A DNA stretch of 64,000 nucleotides from Geodermatophilaceae bacterium URHA0031 (GTDB lineage Bacteria; Actinomycetota; Actinomycetes; Mycobacteriales; Geodermatophilaceae): assembly GCA_000620205.1 (NCBI GenBank), contig JHVP01000004.1, forward strand, positions 310,001 through 374,000. Direction: 5' to 3'. Position numbers and translations under genes: made by a program. Of the stretch, positions 1 through 8,636 are shown piece by piece. Each line of letters opens with the position of its first letter. Position 1 is the stretch's first letter. The notes under the pieces were generated by a model that was not told the DNA's origin, made no database searches, and saw nothing but the letters and a program-made list of their open reading frames with translations.

Positions 1-9
1 GATGCTCAT
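1..9 (-). CDS. First codons of a minus-strand gene leaving the window
   Basis: An ATG on the minus strand at base 9 is preceded by a strong ribosome binding site (AGGAGG, about 9 bases upstream). Only three codons (M-S-I) are inside the window, so no product can be named. It lies downstream of the aldehyde dehydrogenase, beyond a strong hairpin, so it is probably a separate transcription unit. Confidence 0.4.
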
Positions 10-109
10 CGGTGTGCCCCTCCTGTCGGTGCCCGGCGGCGGCGCCGGGAGGACGTGTGGTGGACCCCGCAGAGGGGTCCGGGGTGGTGCGGTCCCGTGC
101 GGGACCAGG

Positions 110-141
110 TGCCGGCCGGGGCCGCGGGGCCCCGGCCGGCA
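110..141 (-). terminator. GC-rich hairpin terminator after the aldehyde dehydrogenase
   Basis: A perfect 14-bp inverted repeat (110-123 with 128-141, loop GCGG) lies just beyond the aldehyde dehydrogenase stop codon. Further short hairpins sit at 62-80 (7-bp stem) and 91-106 (6-bp stem). There is no T-tract, as is usual for actinobacterial terminators. It probably ends the 2755-155 operon. Confidence 0.6.
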
Positions 142-154
142 GGAGCGCTGGTGC

Positions 155-1633
155 TCAGGAGGAGGTGCCGCGCAGGGACACCGTCTTGACCACGGTGTAG
201 TCCAGGACGGCGTCGGCGCCCATCGTGCGGCCGAAGCCGCTGCGCTTGTAGCCGCCGAACGGCCCGCCGATGACGCCTGCGCCCAGCGCCGCGTTCACGG
301 CGACCTGGCCGGCCTGCAACCCGCGGGCGAACTTCACGGCCTTGCCCACGTCGCGGGTCCAGACCGAGGCGACCAGGCCGTAGTCGGTGCCGTTGGCCAC
401 CCGGAGCGCCTCGTCGTCGTCGTCGACCGGGGTCACGCCGAGCACCGGGCCGAAGATCTCCTCCTGGTGGATCCGCATCGACGGGGCCACGTTGTCGAAC
501 AGCGTCGGCTCGACGAAGAAGCCGCGCTCGAACTGCGCGCCGCTGGGCCGGCCGCCGCCGATGACCAGGTCGGCGCCCTCCTGCTGGCCCAGCTGCATGT
601 ACTCCAGGACGCGGGCGTGCTGCTTGGCGTTGATCAGCGGGCCCATGTTGACCTGCTCGTGCCAGGGACCGACCTTCACCTGCGACATCCGCTCGGCCAG
701 CCGCTCGACGACCTGCGCGTGGATCGAGCGGTGCACCACGACCCGCGACCCGGCCGCGCAGATCTGGCCGGTGTTGAGGGTGATGCCCATGGCGATCGCC
801 GGGATGGCGGCGTCGAGGTCGGCGTCGGCGAGCACCACCTGCGGCGACTTGCCTCCCAGCTCCAGGTGCAGCGGGGTGAGGTTCTTCGCGCAGGCCGCCA
901 TCACGATCGACCCGGTGTCCGGCGAGCCGGTGAAGCTCATCCGCTTGATGCCCCGGTGGGCGGGGATCGCCGCGCCGGCCTCGGAGCCGTAGCCGGTGAC
1001 GACGTTGACCACGCCGGGCGGGATGCCCGCCTCGAGCGCCAGCTTGGCCAGGGCCAGCGCGGTCAGCGGCGCGTCCTCGGCCGGCTTGATCACGATGGTG
1101 TTGCCCGCGGCGATGGCCGGGCCGACGTCGTTGACGAACATCGGTGCCGGGGCGTTCCACGGGATGACCGCACCGACCACGCCGTAGGGCTCGCGGAGGG
1201 TGATCCCGATGGCGTCGGGGGTGTAGGTCGGCAGGGAGAGGCCCTGCACCTTGTCGGCCTGGCCGGCGACGAAGTTCAGGATCCGGGACATCGGCGGCGG
1301 GCCCCAGCTCGGGCGGCCCACCTCCTGGGACTCCAGCTGGTCCAGCTCGGCGGTGTGCTCGTCGATCAGCTGGGCCCAGCGGAAGATCAGCGCGCCGCGG
1401 GTGGTGGCGTTGGTGTCCCGCCACGCCGGGTAGGCGGCCTCCGCGGCGCGGACCGCCGCGTCGACGTCGGCGGCGTCGCCGCGGGGCACCCGGCCCAGGA
1501 CCTCACCGGTCGCCGGGTTGATGACGTCGATGGTCTGGCCGTTGGCGGCCGGGACCCAGTCGCCGCCGATCAGCTGCGCGTCGTCGATGATGAGCGGGGA
1601 CCCGGTCTGCGGGCTGGGAGGGGCGATCGTCAT
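155..1633 (-). CDS. NAD-type aldehyde dehydrogenase, possibly Rv0768-like
   Basis: This 492-residue protein has the full length of the aldehyde dehydrogenase superfamily and should oxidise an aldehyde to its acid. The general-base Glu lies in ELGG (E258), the nucleophile Cys in QICAAGSR (C292), and the coenzyme motif FTGSPDTG is at 234-241. The ATG at 1633 follows the upstream alcohol dehydrogenase by 12 bases, so the two form an operon. Pairing with an NDMA-type alcohol dehydrogenase suggests the Rv0768 family, which is associated with mycofactocin-containing genomes. The pair would convert alcohol to aldehyde to acid. The substrate is unknown; subfamily membership is inferred from context, the general enzyme class is secure. 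Confidence 0.9.
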   Translation of the reverse strand: MTIAPPSPQTGSPLIIDDAQLIGGDWVPAANGQTIDVINPATGEVLGRVPRGDAADVDAAVRAAEAAYPAWRDTNATTRGALIFRWAQLIDEHTAELDQLESQEVGRPSWGPPPMSRILNFVAGQADKVQGLSLPTYTPDAIGITLREPYGVVGAVIPWNAPAPMFVNDVGPAIAAGNTIVIKPAEDAPLTALALAKLALEAGIPPGVVNVVTGYGSEAGAAIPAHRGIKRMSFTGSPDTGSIVMAACAKNLTPLHLELGGKSPQVVLADADLDAAIPAIAMGITLNTGQICAAGSRVVVHRSIHAQVVERLAERMSQVKVGPWHEQVNMGPLINAKQHARVLEYMQLGQQEGADLVIGGGRPSGAQFERGFFVEPTLFDNVAPSMRIHQEEIFGPVLGVTPVDDDDEALRVANGTDYGLVASVWTRDVGKAVKFARGLQAGQVAVNAALGAGVIGGPFGGYKRSGFGRTMGADAVLDYTVVKTVSLRGTSS

Positions 1634-1645
1634 GGGTGTGGCCCT

Positions 1646-2755
1646 TCAGTGCTCGTGGATGATCACGCCGCGGATGTTCTTGCCGTCCAACATGTCCTGG
1701 TAGCCCTGGTTGACCTCGTCGAGCGTGTACGTCCGGGTGATCAGCTCGTCGAGCTTCAGGTCGCCGGTGCGGTACAGGCTCAGCAGGCGGGGCACGTCGA
1801 ACAGCGGGTTGCAGGCACCGAAGATGGCGCCCTGGATGCGGCGCTGGTAGCCGATCAGCATGCCGGGGTGCTCGTTGATCCAGCCGTTCCCGACGGCGGT
1901 GACGGTCACCTGACCGGTCTTGCCGACGATCTTCAGCGCGTCGGCGATCACCTCGTCGTGCAGCACGCCGACGGTGATGATGGCGTGGTCGGCGAGCTCG
2001 CCCCAGGTGACCTCGTTGACGAACTCGGCGGCCTCGGCCGCCGTGGCGAAGGTGTCCGTCGCGCCGAACACCTTGGCCATCTCGCGCTTGAAGGCGACCG
2101 GGTCGACGACGACCACGCGCTGGGCGCCGGCGAGGCGGGCACCCTGGACCGCGTTGCTCCCCACGCCACCGGCGCCGAACACCACGACGGTCTCCCCCGC
2201 CCGGACGCCGGCCGCGTGCACGGCGCTGCCCCAGCCGGTCGGTACCCCGCAGCCGACCAGCGAGGCCACCTCGAAGGGGATGTCGTCGGGGATCGGGATG
2301 ACGGAGTACTCGCTGACGACGGCGTGCTCGGCGAAGGTGCCCAGCACGCAGAGGCCACCGAAGTCCTCCCCGTTCTGGTGGAAGCGGAACGTCCCGTCGG
2401 GGAACTCGCCGGTGGAGGCGTTCTTGCCCTCGTCGCACAGGTTCTGGCGGGCGGTCGAGCAGTACCGGCACTTGCCGCACGCGGGGATGAAGGAGCAGAC
2501 GACGTGGTCGCCCACCTTCACCCGGGTGACGCCCTCACCGACGGCGTCGACGATCCCGGCGCCCTCGTGCCCGCCGACCACGGGGAAGCGCATCTGCGCG
2601 TCGCCCTTCTGGATGTGGTCGTCGGAGTGGCAGAGGCCGGCCGCCATGAACTTGATCCGGACCTCGTTGGCGCGCGGGTCGTCGAGCTCCAGCTCGGTGA
2701 TCTCCCACGGCCGACCCGGCTCGCGACAGACCGCGGCTCGCGTGGTCATGCTCAC
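1646..2755 (-). CDS. NDMA-dependent (mycofactocin-type) alcohol dehydrogenase
   Basis: This 369-residue zinc-containing medium-chain dehydrogenase has catalytic-zinc ligands C42 and H63 (GGHEGAG), structural-zinc cysteines C93, C96, C99 and C107, and a GAGGVG nucleotide motif near 194. The overall sequence matches the Rxyl_3153-type NDMA-dependent alcohol dehydrogenases as I recall them. In that family NAD is bound tightly, and reoxidation is thought to pass through the peptide-derived cofactor mycofactocin. No mycofactocin synthesis genes are in this window. The gene is first in the operon with the aldehyde dehydrogenase and diverges from the CoA-transferase operon. A close paralogue lies at 13856-14989. 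Confidence 0.88.
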   Translation of the reverse strand: MSMTTRAAVCREPGRPWEITELELDDPRANEVRIKFMAAGLCHSDDHIQKGDAQMRFPVVGGHEGAGIVDAVGEGVTRVKVGDHVVCSFIPACGKCRYCSTARQNLCDEGKNASTGEFPDGTFRFHQNGEDFGGLCVLGTFAEHAVVSEYSVIPIPDDIPFEVASLVGCGVPTGWGSAVHAAGVRAGETVVVFGAGGVGSNAVQGARLAGAQRVVVVDPVAFKREMAKVFGATDTFATAAEAAEFVNEVTWGELADHAIITVGVLHDEVIADALKIVGKTGQVTVTAVGNGWINEHPGMLIGYQRRIQGAIFGACNPLFDVPRLLSLYRTGDLKLDELITRTYTLDEVNQGYQDMLDGKNIRGVIIHEH

Positions 2756-3068
2756 TTGGACCCCTCTCCCTGCACTCGACGACCGGTCATGAGGCCGGCC
2801 GGCCTGACGGCGACGGCCTCACGGCGGTGCCCGGGGCGACGTCCCGCGGCAGCGTCCACCTTGGTCGTCGGGAGGTGGCGTGGGCCACAGGGCTTTCCCG
2901 CCCACGGAAGACGACCTCGTCGGCGGTCCCGGCAAAGCGCGGGGCGTCGCGATTGCTTCCGGGTCCCGGAAGTGAGCCTTCTCGCCCTTCCCAGGACCGG
3001 CCGATACTCGCCGCACCCTGCCGACACCGTCGGCCCGGACTCCTGCTGCGTCTGCGAGAGGACCTGGC
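2756..3068. promoter_or_regulatory. Divergent promoter region with an inverted-repeat operator
   Basis: This 313-base stretch separates the alcohol dehydrogenase (leftward) from the CoA-transferase operon (rightward). I see no credible gene in it. It contains a perfect palindrome at 2956-2972, CTTCCGGG-T-CCCGGAAG, whose outer arms read CTTCC-N7-GGAAG. The same arms and spacing occur at 15194-15210, beside the second NDMA-type dehydrogenase, at nearly the same distances from both flanking genes. A shared regulator is likely; the IclR protein encoded at 15317 is the obvious candidate. Confidence 0.6.
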
Positions 3069-3818
3069 GTGATCGACAAATTCCGTGAGGACGTGCTGTC
3101 CGTGGTGGACCACGTCCACGACGGCGCCTCGATCGCCGTGGGCGGCTTCGGCAGCTCCGGACGGCCGGACGTCCTCCTGGACGCGCTGTGCGAGCTGGAC
3201 CGCCGCGACCTGCACGTCTACGTCAACAACGTCGGTCACGACTTCACCGGCGTCGGGCGCCTGCTGCACGAGGGACGGCTGCGTCGCGTGACGGCCTCCT
3301 TCCCGATCCTGCAGGAGTTCTACGACGAGTACTTCGCCGGGAAGGTCGAGCTGGAGCTGATCCCGCAGGGGACGCTGGCCGAGCGGCTGCGCGCCGGCGG
3401 CTCGGGGATCCCGGCCTTCTTCACCCCGTCGGGGGCGGGCACGATGCTCGCCGACGGCTCCTTCACGCTGCGCTACTCCCCCGACGGCGGTGTCGCCGAG
3501 CACGTGCCGGCCAAGGAGCACCGGATGATCAACGGCCGGCAGTACGTCCTCGAAGAGGGCATCGTCGCCGACTTCGGCTTCGTGAAGGCGCACCGCGGGG
3601 ACCGCAAGGGCAACCTGCGGTTCCGGCTCTCCGCCCGGAACTTCAACCCGCTGGCCGCGATGTCGGGACGCCACACCTTCGCCGAGGTGGAGCACCTGGT
3701 CGAGGTCGACGCGCTGCACCCCGACGACATCCACCTGCCCGGGGTCTTCGTCGACGACGTGCTGCTGGCGACCCCGGCCCCGGCCGACCAACCACTGATG
3801 GAGAGGTCCGCGTCATGA
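3069..3818 (+). CDS. CoA-transferase alpha subunit
   Basis: This 249-residue protein matches the alpha subunit of family I (3-oxoacid type) CoA-transferases. It begins with a GTG and carries the early glycine-rich VGGFGSSG motif near residues 20-27. Such enzymes move CoA between an acyl-CoA and a free acid as an alpha/beta pair; the catalytic Glu lies in the beta subunit. The stop codon overlaps the beta-subunit ATG by four bases, so the two are translationally coupled. The real substrate is unknown. Some family members instead act as CoA-dependent ring-opening hydrolases in steroid breakdown (IpdAB), which cannot be excluded. Confidence 0.85.
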   Translation: MIDKFREDVLSVVDHVHDGASIAVGGFGSSGRPDVLLDALCELDRRDLHVYVNNVGHDFTGVGRLLHEGRLRRVTASFPILQEFYDEYFAGKVELELIPQGTLAERLRAGGSGIPAFFTPSGAGTMLADGSFTLRYSPDGGVAEHVPAKEHRMINGRQYVLEEGIVADFGFVKAHRGDRKGNLRFRLSARNFNPLAAMSGRHTFAEVEHLVEVDALHPDDIHLPGVFVDDVLLATPAPADQPLMERSAS

Positions 3819-4480
3819 CCCGCACACTGCCCGCCACCGAGGTCACCGGCCGGACCCGGGAGGGCATCGCCCAGCGGCTGGCGCAGGACCTCAAGGACGG
3901 CTACGTCGTCAACCTCGGCGTGGGCATCCCGCTCTTCGTGCCGCTGTTCATCCCCGCGGACACCGAGGTGGTGCTGCACGCGGAGAACGGCGTGCTCGGC
4001 CTCGGTCCCGCACCCGAGGGCGAGGGCGACCCCGACCTGACCGACGCCGGCAAGCAGGCGATCACCCTGATGCCGGGCGCCGCGATCACCGACTCGGCGA
4101 TGTCCTTCGCCATGATCCGCGGCGGGCACCTCGACGTCACCGTGCTCGGTGCCCTGCAGGTCTCGGCCGCCGGCGACCTCGCGAACTGGTACGTGCCCGG
4201 CAAGAGCCCGGCCGTCGGCGGGGCGATGGACCTCGTCGCCGGGACCCCGCAGGTCTGGGTGACGATGGAGCACGTCGACCGTCAGGGGCGACCCAAGATC
4301 CTCCCGGAGTGCACGATGCCGCTGACCGGGCGGGCGTGCGTCACCCGCATCTACACCGACCTGGCCGTCTTCCACGTCGTGGACGGGACGTTGCGCCTGG
4401 TGGAGTGCGCGCCCGGGGTCACCCCGGAGCAGGTGCGCGAACGCACCGCTGCCCCGTACACCGAGGACCTGCACCCGTGA
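3815..4480 (+). CDS. CoA-transferase beta subunit
   Basis: This 221-residue beta subunit carries the expected active-site region: GVGIPL at 35-40 and the catalytic Glu in the AENG motif (E57), where the glutamyl-CoA intermediate forms. The ATG at 3815 overlaps the alpha-subunit stop, and the frame is open far upstream only as a shadow. Its own stop overlaps the GTG of the amidohydrolase by four bases. With the alpha subunit it forms a complete heteromeric enzyme that would activate an acid, plausibly the product of the neighbouring dehydrogenases. Confidence 0.87.
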   Translation: MTRTLPATEVTGRTREGIAQRLAQDLKDGYVVNLGVGIPLFVPLFIPADTEVVLHAENGVLGLGPAPEGEGDPDLTDAGKQAITLMPGAAITDSAMSFAMIRGGHLDVTVLGALQVSAAGDLANWYVPGKSPAVGGAMDLVAGTPQVWVTMEHVDRQGRPKILPECTMPLTGRACVTRIYTDLAVFHVVDGTLRLVECAPGVTPEQVRERTAAPYTEDLHP

Positions 4481-5379
4481 CGGGGATCGACCTGTCCCGC
4501 ATCACCGCGATCGACGTGCACACCCACGTGCACCGGTCGGTCCACGCCCCGCCGCCCGAGGGGAGCACCGCCGACGACATGGGCGCGTACTTCGGCATCG
4601 GCTCGATGCCCCAGTACACGCTGCCGCAGCTGGCCGGGTACTACCGCGAGCGCAGCATGGCCTGCATCGCCTTCGGGGTGGACAGCATCTCGCAGACCGG
4701 TGAGGAGATGGTGCCCAGCAACGAGGAGGTCGCCGAGCTCGCCGCGGAGAACTCCGACGTCGTCATCCCGTTCGCCAGCATCGACCCCGCGCGCGGGGCG
4801 GCCGGGGTGCGCGCCGCGCGCCGGCTGGTCACCGACCACGGCGTCCGGGGGTTCAAGTTCCACCCCAACACCCAGGGCTTCCACCCCAACGACCGGATGG
4901 CCTACCCGCTCTACGAGGTCATCGCCGAGCACGGGCTGATCGCGCTGTTCCACACCGGTCAGACCGGTGTCGGCGCCGGCACCCGCGGCGGCGGCGGGAT
5001 CCGCCTGAAGTACTCCAACCCGATGGACGTCGACGACGTGGCCGTCGACTTCCCGGACATGGACATCATCCTGGCCCACCCGTCGTTCCCCTGGCAGGAC
5101 GAGGCGCTGTCGGTGGCCACCCACAAGCCACGGGTGCACATCGACCTGTCCGGCTGGTCGCCGAAGTACTTCCCCCCGCAGCTCGTCCAGTACGCCAACT
5201 CGCTGCTGCGCGACAAGGTCCTCTTCGGCTCCGACTTCCCGGTGATCACGCCCGAGCGCTGGATGAAGGACTTCGCCGACATCGGCATCAAGGACGAGGT
5301 CCGCCCCAAGATCATGAAGGACAACGCCGCGCGGTTGCTGGGGCTCTCCCCCGCGCCGGGCGAGGAGGCAGGGCACTGA
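4477..5379 (+). CDS. Amidohydrolase family 2 metal-dependent hydrolase or decarboxylase
   Basis: This 300-residue TIM-barrel protein has the N-terminal metal-binding DVHTH motif (H16, H18), a GFKFHPN strand, an FHTG histidine, an HPSFPWQ segment and the C-terminal GSDFP aspartate. These are hallmarks of amidohydrolase family 2, which includes carboxylic-acid decarboxylases and lactonases. The GTG at 4477 was chosen because it overlaps the preceding stop as GTGA and starts just before the conserved first strand. It lies between the CoA-transferase and an SDR in one tightly packed operon, so it probably handles the same compound. Confidence 0.82.
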   Translation: MTGIDLSRITAIDVHTHVHRSVHAPPPEGSTADDMGAYFGIGSMPQYTLPQLAGYYRERSMACIAFGVDSISQTGEEMVPSNEEVAELAAENSDVVIPFASIDPARGAAGVRAARRLVTDHGVRGFKFHPNTQGFHPNDRMAYPLYEVIAEHGLIALFHTGQTGVGAGTRGGGGIRLKYSNPMDVDDVAVDFPDMDIILAHPSFPWQDEALSVATHKPRVHIDLSGWSPKYFPPQLVQYANSLLRDKVLFGSDFPVITPERWMKDFADIGIKDEVRPKIMKDNAARLLGLSPAPGEEAGH

Positions 5380-6293
5380 TGAAGGACGTCGAGGGCAAGG
5401 TCGCGTTCATCACCGGCGGGTCCAGCGGCATCGGCCGGGGCATCGCCCTGGCCTTCGCGCGGGCGGGCATGCAGGTGGTCATCAGCGGCCGCAGGCAGGA
5501 GTTCATCGACGAGTCGCTGGCCGAGTTCGCCGCCGCCGGCGTCTCCGCGGACAGCATGCGGCTCGACGTCACCGATGCCGCCGCGGTCGACGCGGCCGCG
5601 GAGGAGACCCTCCGGCGGCACGGCCGGCTCGACGTGCTCGTCAACAACGCCGGCATCGGGCTGACCGGGCCGGTGATGGGCGCCACCGCCCGCGACTGGG
5701 ACTGGCTGATCGACGTCAACATCCGGGGGGTCGGGAACGGCATCCGCTCCTTCGTGCCGCTCATCCAGGCGCAGGGCGAGGGCGGCCACGTGGTGAACAC
5801 CTCCTCGATGGCCGGCCTGATGCCGATCGTCGCCGGGCTCTACAGCATGACCAAGGCCGCGGTCATCGCGCTGTCGGAGGCGCTGGCGATCGAACTGGCA
5901 CCCGAGGGGATCGGCGTCTCGGCGTACTGCCCCGGCCCCGTGCACAGCAACATCGCCGCCGGTGTGTCCGCGCGGCCCGAGGCCTACGGGGAGAGCGGCT
6001 ACGCACCGCCGCCGGCGGAGTTCCTCGAGCGCGCCAAGCACCAGCCGTACATGAGCTACGTCGAGGCGGGTGAGCGGGTGCTGGCCGGCGTCCGGCGCAA
6101 CGACCTGTTCATCCTGACCCACCCGGAGTTCCGGGAGGGGGTCCGCGACCGGTTCGACACGACGCTGGCCGCCTTCCCGGACGAGCCGCTGGACGTCGAG
6201 CGCGCCGCTGCGATCCCGTTCCTCACCTCGCACCCGGTGTACGCGCCGGAGAACCGGCTGCCCTCGCCGCGGCTGAGCGACCCCGTCCACTGA
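5379..6293 (+). CDS. Short-chain dehydrogenase/reductase (SDR)
   Basis: This 304-residue classical SDR has the coenzyme motif TGGSSGIG (14-21), the NNAG motif and the catalytic S-Y-K set (NTSSM, then YSMTK). The C-terminal extension past the Rossmann core is longer than in minimal SDRs. The ATG overlaps the previous stop by one base and is preceded by AGGAGG. It is the last gene of the CoA-transferase operon and is followed by a strong hairpin. It likely interconverts an alcohol and a ketone; the substrate is unknown. Confidence 0.85.
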   Translation: MKDVEGKVAFITGGSSGIGRGIALAFARAGMQVVISGRRQEFIDESLAEFAAAGVSADSMRLDVTDAAAVDAAAEETLRRHGRLDVLVNNAGIGLTGPVMGATARDWDWLIDVNIRGVGNGIRSFVPLIQAQGEGGHVVNTSSMAGLMPIVAGLYSMTKAAVIALSEALAIELAPEGIGVSAYCPGPVHSNIAAGVSARPEAYGESGYAPPPAEFLERAKHQPYMSYVEAGERVLAGVRRNDLFILTHPEFREGVRDRFDTTLAAFPDEPLDVERAAAIPFLTSHPVYAPENRLPSPRLSDPVH

Positions 6294-6298
6294 CCCGG

Positions 6299-6341
6299 AC
6301 GACCGAGCCCGGTCCGGCACCGCCGCACCGGGCTCGGTCGT
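6299..6341. terminator. Bidirectional terminator between convergent SDR genes
   Basis: A perfect 15-bp stem (6299-6313 with 6327-6341, 13-base loop) occupies most of the 65 bases between two convergent genes. Its symmetry and position fit a terminator serving both operons. Confidence 0.75.
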
Positions 6342-6358
6342 ACCAGGGTCGTGCCCGG

Positions 6359-7291
6359 TCAGGGCGCCGGGGTGTCGTCCAGCGGGATGAGCGGGAGCGG
6401 GCCGGCCAGGTCCTCGGGGGCGGCCGGGAAGTAGGCGAAGTTCTTGGCCCGGGCTCCGCCGTCGACGACGAGGTCGATGCCGGTGATCAGGCGTGCGTAG
6501 TCCGAGCAGAGCCAGGCGACCGCGTGACCGATGTCGGTCGGGGTGCCCGTCGAGCCCATCGGCACCAGCGGCGGCCGCTCCCCCGCCCAGCGGGCGGGAC
6601 GGCGCCACTCCTCGTCGCCGGTGCCGCCGCCGAGGCCGCCGCCCCTGCGACCGGCGTTGAGCATGTCCGCCGGTCGGCCCTGCGCCGCCAGCACGGCCAG
6701 CAGCTCGGGGTTGTCGACGGTCGGCGCGGTCGGGGTGTAGCCGTTGACCCGGATGCCGTAGGGCGCGAGGTCCATCGCCGCGGCGCGGACGAAGTTGTTC
6801 ACGCCGCCCTTGTGGAACGCGTAGGCGATCACGCCGGCCGAGCCGTTCCAGCCGTTGGACGAGGACATGCAGACGATCGAGCCGCGGATCCCGCGCTGCG
6901 CCATCGCCCGCCCGACGTGCTTGGTGTTGAGGAAGTACCCGAGCCCGGCCACCCGCACGGCACGCTCGAAGTCCGCCGCCGTCTCGTCGAGGACCCCGCG
7001 GCCACCGAGGACGGCGGCGTTGTTGACCAGGATGTCGATCCGGCCCCACCTCTCGAGGACCGCGTCCACGTAGCCCTGGACCGCGGCTTCGTCGGTGACG
7101 TCCCCGGGCGCGGCCATCGCCTCGCCGCCGTTGCGTTCGATCCGGGCGGTGCACGCCTCGATGACCGCGTCGTCGACGTCGTTGCAGGCCACCCTGGCGC
7201 CGTACCGCGCCAGCGCGAGGGCCACCCCGCTGCCGATGTTGGGGCCCACCCCGGTGACGAGGGCGACCTTGCCCTCCAGCGAGATCTCCAC
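6359..7291 (-). CDS. Short-chain dehydrogenase/reductase with a Gly/Arg-rich insert
   Basis: This 310-residue SDR has the coenzyme motif TGVGPNIGSG, an NNAA motif and a catalytic YAFHK. An unusual glycine- and arginine-rich insert near residues 218-250 lies in the substrate-lid region, before a classic VVDGG end segment. The GTG at 7291 is two bases after the stop of the small CxxC protein; longer frames upstream overlap other genes. It is the last gene of the first GDCGSC cassette. The insert may be a lineage feature that changes substrate access. Confidence 0.82.
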   Translation of the reverse strand: MEISLEGKVALVTGVGPNIGSGVALALARYGARVACNDVDDAVIEACTARIERNGGEAMAAPGDVTDEAAVQGYVDAVLERWGRIDILVNNAAVLGGRGVLDETAADFERAVRVAGLGYFLNTKHVGRAMAQRGIRGSIVCMSSSNGWNGSAGVIAYAFHKGGVNNFVRAAAMDLAPYGIRVNGYTPTAPTVDNPELLAVLAAQGRPADMLNAGRRGGGLGGGTGDEEWRRPARWAGERPPLVPMGSTGTPTDIGHAVAWLCSDYARLITGIDLVVDGGARAKNFAYFPAAPEDLAGPLPLIPLDDTPAP

Positions 7292-7293
7292 GC

Positions 7294-7545
7294 TCAGGAG
7301 GTCGTGACGTCGGCGCCGGGCCCGTCGGTCGGGTAGACCAGCCGGATGCTGGCCGGTTCGATGCCCAGCACCGGGCCCAGCATCGACTGCATGAGCGGCT
7401 TCGGCACGAGGCACTCCTCGCAGGCGTCCGGGCCGGCGACGATGGCGACGTCCGCGGAGTCGCCCCGGACGTCGACGTCCATCCGGTAGTCGTCCGCCTG
7501 CAGGGTCTGCTTCAACTGGTCCAGCTGCTTCTGGTCGACGCTCAT
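7294..7545 (-). CDS. 83-residue protein with a CxxC motif, unknown function
   Basis: I do not recognise this family. The protein is acidic and contains a single ACEECLVPK motif (cysteines near 55 and 58), followed by a hydrophobic stretch that could form a small alpha/beta domain. The CxxC pair could bind metal or act in thiol redox chemistry. The ATG overlaps the stop of the partner protein by four bases, so it is made together with the GDCGSC and partner proteins. The second cassette has no equivalent gene. Confidence 0.7.
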   Translation of the reverse strand: MSVDQKQLDQLKQTLQADDYRMDVDVRGDSADVAIVAGPDACEECLVPKPLMQSMLGPVLGIEPASIRLVYPTDGPGADVTTS

Positions 7546-8636
7546 GCGGGTGCCTCCTGGGGGTCGGTCGCGGTGTCGCGTGCGGGCGGGACGGGCACCG
7601 AGCGGCCGGACCACGTGGACCAGCCGAACGGGCGGAAGACCATCGAGATGGCGGCGTTCGCGGCACCGGCGACGATCACCGGGATCTCCGCGGCCGACGG
7701 CATCATCGGGAACGGGTCGGGGCCGGGGTCCCGGTCGTGGGACTCCTTCCCCGCCGCGATGAGGTCGGCCTGGGTGCGGGTGGCGTGCTCGAAGAGCCAC
7801 TGCTGGACGTCGGCCCGGCTGTAGCCGGCGGCGGCGAGGAACTGCGCGTGCTCGGGCCCCAGCACCACCCCGCCGGTGGAGTGCTTGATGCCGAGGTAGG
7901 CGCCGGTGCGCGCGAGGGTGTCCGCGATGTCCCAGAGCACCGCCTCCGCGCTCTCGGTGTGCCGGTTGTCGATGTACTCGCAGTCGCGGACCAGCAGCGC
8001 CGAGACCGCATCCACCCCGGCCGCCACGCCCCCGGCCACGCTGAACGGCTCCCACGGGGAGAGCTCCTCGTGCTCACCGATGCACATGGTCCACCGCCCG
8101 GGGACCCCCTGGGTGGCCTGTTCCAGCTCCTGCGGACGGATGCCGTAGCCGTTGCGGACGACCAGGCCGAGCGCCCGGCCGATCGTGGCGTTGGCCCGGA
8201 AGCCCGGGCCGAAGACGCCGCCGGCGTAGTTGATGCCCAGCCGGTCGCGGATCGGGCCGTTGACCACCAGCAACGGCGCGGGTCCGCTGGTCGACTGCCA
8301 GGCGCCGCCCCGGGAGGCCGGCTCGCCCGTCACCGCCTCCCAGGCGGCCAGCACCAGGGGGAAGTACTCCGGCCGGCAGCCGGCCATGACGGCGTTGACC
8401 GCGGCCTGCGCCACGGTGACCCGGCGGTTGAGGTGCGACTGGGCGCCGATGACCTCGTCGGGGTCGCGATCGACGGTGGCCAGGAACTCGGCCACGTCGT
8501 CCTCGGTGGCCGGGACGACCGGCAGGCCGTCACTCCAGCCGCGCTCGTAGCAGTACTCGATGGCGCCCCGGACGCCGCGGACCGGGTCGTCGGCGGTCCC
8601 GGCGCGCCCGTCCACCTGCCGCGGAGCCGCCGTCAT
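7542..8636 (-). CDS. GDCGSC-linked partner protein, copy A, unknown function
   Basis: This 364-residue protein has no function I can assign. Conserved stretches shared with copy B (12190-13299) include YCYERGWSDGLP near the N-terminus, AGCRPEYFP, WQSTSGP, LLVVNGP, GGVFGPGF, ATQG.PGRW and DNRHT. There is no signal peptide or clear membrane segment. Conserved Cys and His residues (C in YCYE and AGCRPEYFP, H in DNRHT and GPEHAQ) could form an active or metal site. Both ends overlap neighbours by four bases. The strict pairing with the GDCGSC protein suggests that the two form a complex or act in succession. Confidence 0.85.
   Translation of the reverse strand: MTAAPRQVDGRAGTADDPVRGVRGAIEYCYERGWSDGLPVVPATEDDVAEFLATVDRDPDEVIGAQSHLNRRVTVAQAAVNAVMAGCRPEYFPLVLAAWEAVTGEPASRGGAWQSTSGPAPLLVVNGPIRDRLGINYAGGVFGPGFRANATIGRALGLVVRNGYGIRPQELEQATQGVPGRWTMCIGEHEELSPWEPFSVAGGVAAGVDAVSALLVRDCEYIDNRHTESAEAVLWDIADTLARTGAYLGIKHSTGGVVLGPEHAQFLAAAGYSRADVQQWLFEHATRTQADLIAAGKESHDRDPGPDPFPMMPSAAEIPVIVAGAANAAISMVFRPFGWSTWSGRSVPVPPARDTATDPQEAPA

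Noticed and set aside
2-3088. A 1028-codon plus-strand frame over the dehydrogenase genes
   Set aside because: It is the opposite-strand shadow of the aldehyde and alcohol dehydrogenase genes; its product is low-complexity and Arg/Ala/Gly/Asp-rich, and those genes have clear motifs and start sites.
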